Positions 61,764 to 64,000 of a DNA stretch of 64,000 bases are shown in pieces. This stretch comes from Rhizobium sp. 16-449-1b. Its GTDB lineage: Bacteria; Pseudomonadota; Alphaproteobacteria; Rhizobiales; Rhizobiaceae. Below the pieces are notes generated by a model that had not been told where the DNA came from, did not search any database, and worked only from the letters and a program-made list of their open reading frames with translations. Positions within the stretch are counted from its first letter, which is position 1. Each line of letters opens with the position of its first letter. A program made the position numbers and the translations under genes. Location: contig NZ_JAGHMH010000026.1 in NCBI RefSeq assembly GCF_017741935.1, positions 124,001 through 188,000 on the forward strand, given 5' to 3'.

Positions 61764-64000
61764 CGTGAACTCCTCTCATCTGAAGCCAGTGGATCGGCCA
61801 GTCGCGGCCGTGTTCGGAACTGAGCGCGCGGATGCGCTTGAGGTCTTCCTTGCCCGACGCGCCGACGAAGCTGAGTGCGACCGGGCCGAGCGCCATATCG
61901 AACAGCCGTCGGCCTTCAGGGGTGACCACGTAATATTCGCGCTTGGGAATGGCGTTCGAAACGATCTCGATCTGCCGCTCGTTGAACCCGATCCGCTGAT
62001 AGAATTCGCGTGTTCCCGGCTCCCGTGCAGCGCCGTTCGGCAGGCAGATCTTCGTTGGGCAGGACTCCTTCAAGACGTCGATGATCCCAGAGCGCTCTGC
62101 ATCCGAAATGGACTGCGTGGCAAGCACGACAGCACAGTTGGCCTTGCGCAGCACCTTCAACCACTCGCGGATCTTGCTCCGGAAAACCGGATGACCGAGC
62201 ATCAGCCAGGCTTCATCCAACACGATCAAGCTGGGAGAACCGTCAAGACGCTTTTCGATCCGCCTGAACAGATACGTCAGCACGGGTACGAGATTGCGCT
62301 CGCCCATATTCATGAGCTGTTCGATCTCGAAGGTCTGGAAGGCCCCAAGCGACAGGCCGTCCTGTTCCGCGTCGAGAAGCTGGCCCATCGGACCGTCGAC
62401 CGTGTAGTGATGAAGCGCGTCCTTGATCTCGCGCATCTGCACGCCGCTGACGAAGTCCGATAGGGATCGTCCGGCAGCGCTGGCCATCAGTCCGACCTGC
62501 CGCGAGATCGCGTTGCGGTGATCTGGGGTGATGGCAACGCCCTGCAGGGCGACCAGCATTTCGATCCATTCGGTTGCCCAGGCGCGATCAGCATCGCTCG
62601 CGAGGTCCGATAGTGGGCAGAAGGCCAGCGCCTTTGCCTCTTCTTGGGCGTCACCACCGATCTCATAATGATCGCCGCCGGCGGCGAGCGTCAGCGGCAG
62701 GAGCGAATTACCCTTGTCGAAGGCGAAGATCTGGGCGTGTTCGTAGCGCCGGAATTGCGCTGCGATCAGAGCAAGAAGCGTGGATTTGCCGGAGCCAGTT
62801 GGCCCGAAAATCAGCGTGTGACCGACGTCGTCCACATGGAGGTTCAGCCGGAACGGTGTCGAGCCGCTCGCCACCTGCATCAGCGGCGGCGAATTCGGCG
62901 GGTAGAATGGGCAAGGCGCCACCGGACTGCCCGACCAGACTGAGTTCAGCGGAACGAGATCCGAGAGATTGCTGGTGTTGATCAGCGGCTCGCGGATGTT
63001 GCAGTACCAGTTACCCGGCAGGCTGCCGAGATAGGCATCAGTAGCGTTGAGCGTTTCGATCCGCGCGCCAAATCCTTCTGCTTGGACCAGCCGGCGGATC
63101 GCCTCCGCCTTCTCCTGCAGCGCTTCGCGATCCTGATCGAAGAGAACGATGACCGGCGTATAGTAACCATAGGCCACCAACTGCGACGACGCTTGCGCGA
63201 TGGCATCCTCGGTCTCGGCTACCATCGTCATGGCGTCCTGATCGACCGAACGGCTTTGCGTCTGGAACAACTGGTCGAAGAACGGCCGTACCTTCTGCTG
63301 CCATTTCTTGCGGGTGCGTTCCAGTTTCTGCCGTGCCTCTTCCGCATCGAGGAAGATGAAGCGCGATGACCAGCGATAGGTGAGCGGCATCAGGTCCAGG
63401 CTGTTCAGGATCCCCGGCCAGCTCTCGCCCGGCAGGCCGTCGATCGCGATGACGCCGAGAAAGCGATTTTCGACCTTTGGGGTCAGTCCATGCTCGAGCT
63501 CGGCCGTCGCAATCCAGTCGAGATACATGGGCGCATCCGGCAACCGGATCGGATGGTTTTCGCCGGTGACGCAGAAGCGAACGAATTGCAGCAGCTCGTC
63601 ATAGCGGGCGAGCCGCTCCCCTCCCCTCTCGGCAACCTCGCGTGTCTCCATGCGCCGGATCGAAAGGGTGTTGGCAAAATACTGCTCGATCTCGCGGATC
63701 GCGTTCTTGAAGATGAAGAGCACCGTATCGGCGTAGGTCTTCTTGCGGCTTTCCTCGTCCGAATAGATGTATTTGCTGAGTGCTGTCTTTTTGGACTCGA
63801 GCGGCCGATAGGTGAGGACGAGCGCGTGCTTGCTCTCGAAATGCCCCTGCTCGCGCCCGAAATGCGCCCGCCGTTCGACGTCGATCGCGCGCGTGACGGC
63901 GTCGGGAAAGTGGCAGCGATCATCCGACGGATAGTCGAATGTCGGGATGCGAACCGCCTCAACCTGGATCACCCAGCCACTTCCGAGCCGCGACAGGATC
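61735..64000 (-). CDS. trbE: TrbE, VirB4-like ATPase, cut by window edge
   Basis: At least 755 codons are visible and the frame stays open to the last base (ILSRLGSGWVIQVEAVRIPT spans the visible start), so the N-terminus is outside the window. The ATPase core has LIFGPTGSGKSTLLALIAAQ (Walker A), IVLDEAWLMLGHPVF (Walker B) and VVLATQSISDAERSG. It energises pilus assembly and DNA transfer. trbB, trbC, trbD and probably traI should follow at the right. Confidence 0.96.
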   Translation of the reverse strand, partial: ILSRLGSGWVIQVEAVRIPTFDYPSDDRCHFPDAVTRAIDVERRAHFGREQGHFESKHALVLTYRPLESKKTALSKYIYSDEESRKKTYADTVLFIFKNAIREIEQYFANTLSIRRMETREVAERGGERLARYDELLQFVRFCVTGENHPIRLPDAPMYLDWIATAELEHGLTPKVENRFLGVIAIDGLPGESWPGILNSLDLMPLTYRWSSRFIFLDAEEARQKLERTRKKWQQKVRPFFDQLFQTQSRSVDQDAMTMVAETEDAIAQASSQLVAYGYYTPVIVLFDQDREALQEKAEAIRRLVQAEGFGARIETLNATDAYLGSLPGNWYCNIREPLINTSNLSDLVPLNSVWSGSPVAPCPFYPPNSPPLMQVASGSTPFRLNLHVDDVGHTLIFGPTGSGKSTLLALIAAQFRRYEHAQIFAFDKGNSLLPLTLAAGGDHYEIGGDAQEEAKALAFCPLSDLASDADRAWATEWIEMLVALQGVAITPDHRNAISRQVGLMASAAGRSLSDFVSGVQMREIKDALHHYTVDGPMGQLLDAEQDGLSLGAFQTFEIEQLMNMGERNLVPVLTYLFRRIEKRLDGSPSLIVLDEAWLMLGHPVFRSKIREWLKVLRKANCAVVLATQSISDAERSGIIDVLKESCPTKICLPNGAAREPGTREFYQRIGFNERQIEIVSNAIPKREYYVVTPEGRRLFDMALGPVALSFVGASGKEDLKRIRALSSEHGRDWPIHWLQMRGVHDATSLLNFG

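Noticed and set aside
1..64000. CRISPR arrays, tRNA, rRNA, replication origin with repABC
   Set aside because: No regularly spaced repeats, no tRNA- or rRNA-like stretches and no RepA/RepB/RepC proteins were recognised. The ParB-like protein at 18873 lacks a ParA partner and differs from RepB.

Overview
The window looks like part of a conjugative plasmid, or a plasmid-like replicon, of an alphaproteobacterium in the Rhizobiales (Rhizobium / Agrobacterium / Ensifer type). The evidence is a Ti-plasmid-type transfer system: traG-traD-traC diverging from traA-traF-traB-traH around a Q-type oriT, then traM-like and traR-like quorum-sensing genes, then trbI-H-G-F-L-K-J-E. Plasmid-typical rhizobial families (DUF736, DUF1419, DUF3085, ArdC) are also present. 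I saw no rRNA, tRNA, CRISPR array or replication genes.

Layout. (1) 0-6.2 kb: chemotaxis cargo (a chemoreceptor cut by the left edge, an MCP-cheW pair) mixed with decayed Tn3-family and IS5-family transposases. Two IS5-type halves, at 1.26-1.66 kb and 5.7-6.15 kb, are in the correct order and orientation to be one element split by the DNA between them. (2) 6.3-9.4 kb: an AraC-type regulator divergent from a two-component FAD-dependent aromatic hydroxylase (hpaB-hpaC-like). (3) 9.6-29.4 kb: a long run of about 17 genes, nearly all on the plus strand. It holds a DUF3991/Toprim protein, DUF1419, DUF3085, a 1,703-residue methyltransferase-helicase, a ParB-like protein, several conserved hypotheticals, ArdC, two almost identical DUF736 genes bracketing a Fic protein, and small proteins with long GC-rich hairpin-bearing leaders. 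An mqsRA toxin-antitoxin pair sits inside on the minus strand. (4) 29.1-39.0 kb: WGR and SNase-like genes, traGDC, oriT and traAFBH. (5) 39-41 kb: a DUF433/DUF5615 toxin-antitoxin pair, a small XRE regulator and a TraM-like antiactivator. (6) 41-54.8 kb: signalling and surface cargo, comprising PilZ, two TadE-like and one TadG-like proteins, a globin-coupled chemoreceptor, a solute-binding protein with a GGDEF-EAL protein, an AraC regulator, a LuxR solo and a PAS-GGDEF protein. (7) 54.9-64 kb: a TraR-like LuxR regulator and the trb mating-channel operon, which runs off the right edge inside trbE.

How the parts fit. TraA should nick oriT and TraG should couple the relaxosome to the Trb channel. 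TraR-like and TraM-like proteins probably gate this by acyl-homoserine lactone; the traI synthase and trbBCD would lie beyond the right edge. By analogy with the IncQ nick site, the transferred strand starts at about 33,260 and moves to lower coordinates. Region 3 would then be the leading region, and its plus-strand genes use the transferred strand as template. With ArdC, the methyltransferase-helicase and repeated hairpin leaders, this makes region 3 a candidate anti-defence or establishment island expressed early in the recipient. That is the most interesting hypothesis in the window, and it is inference.
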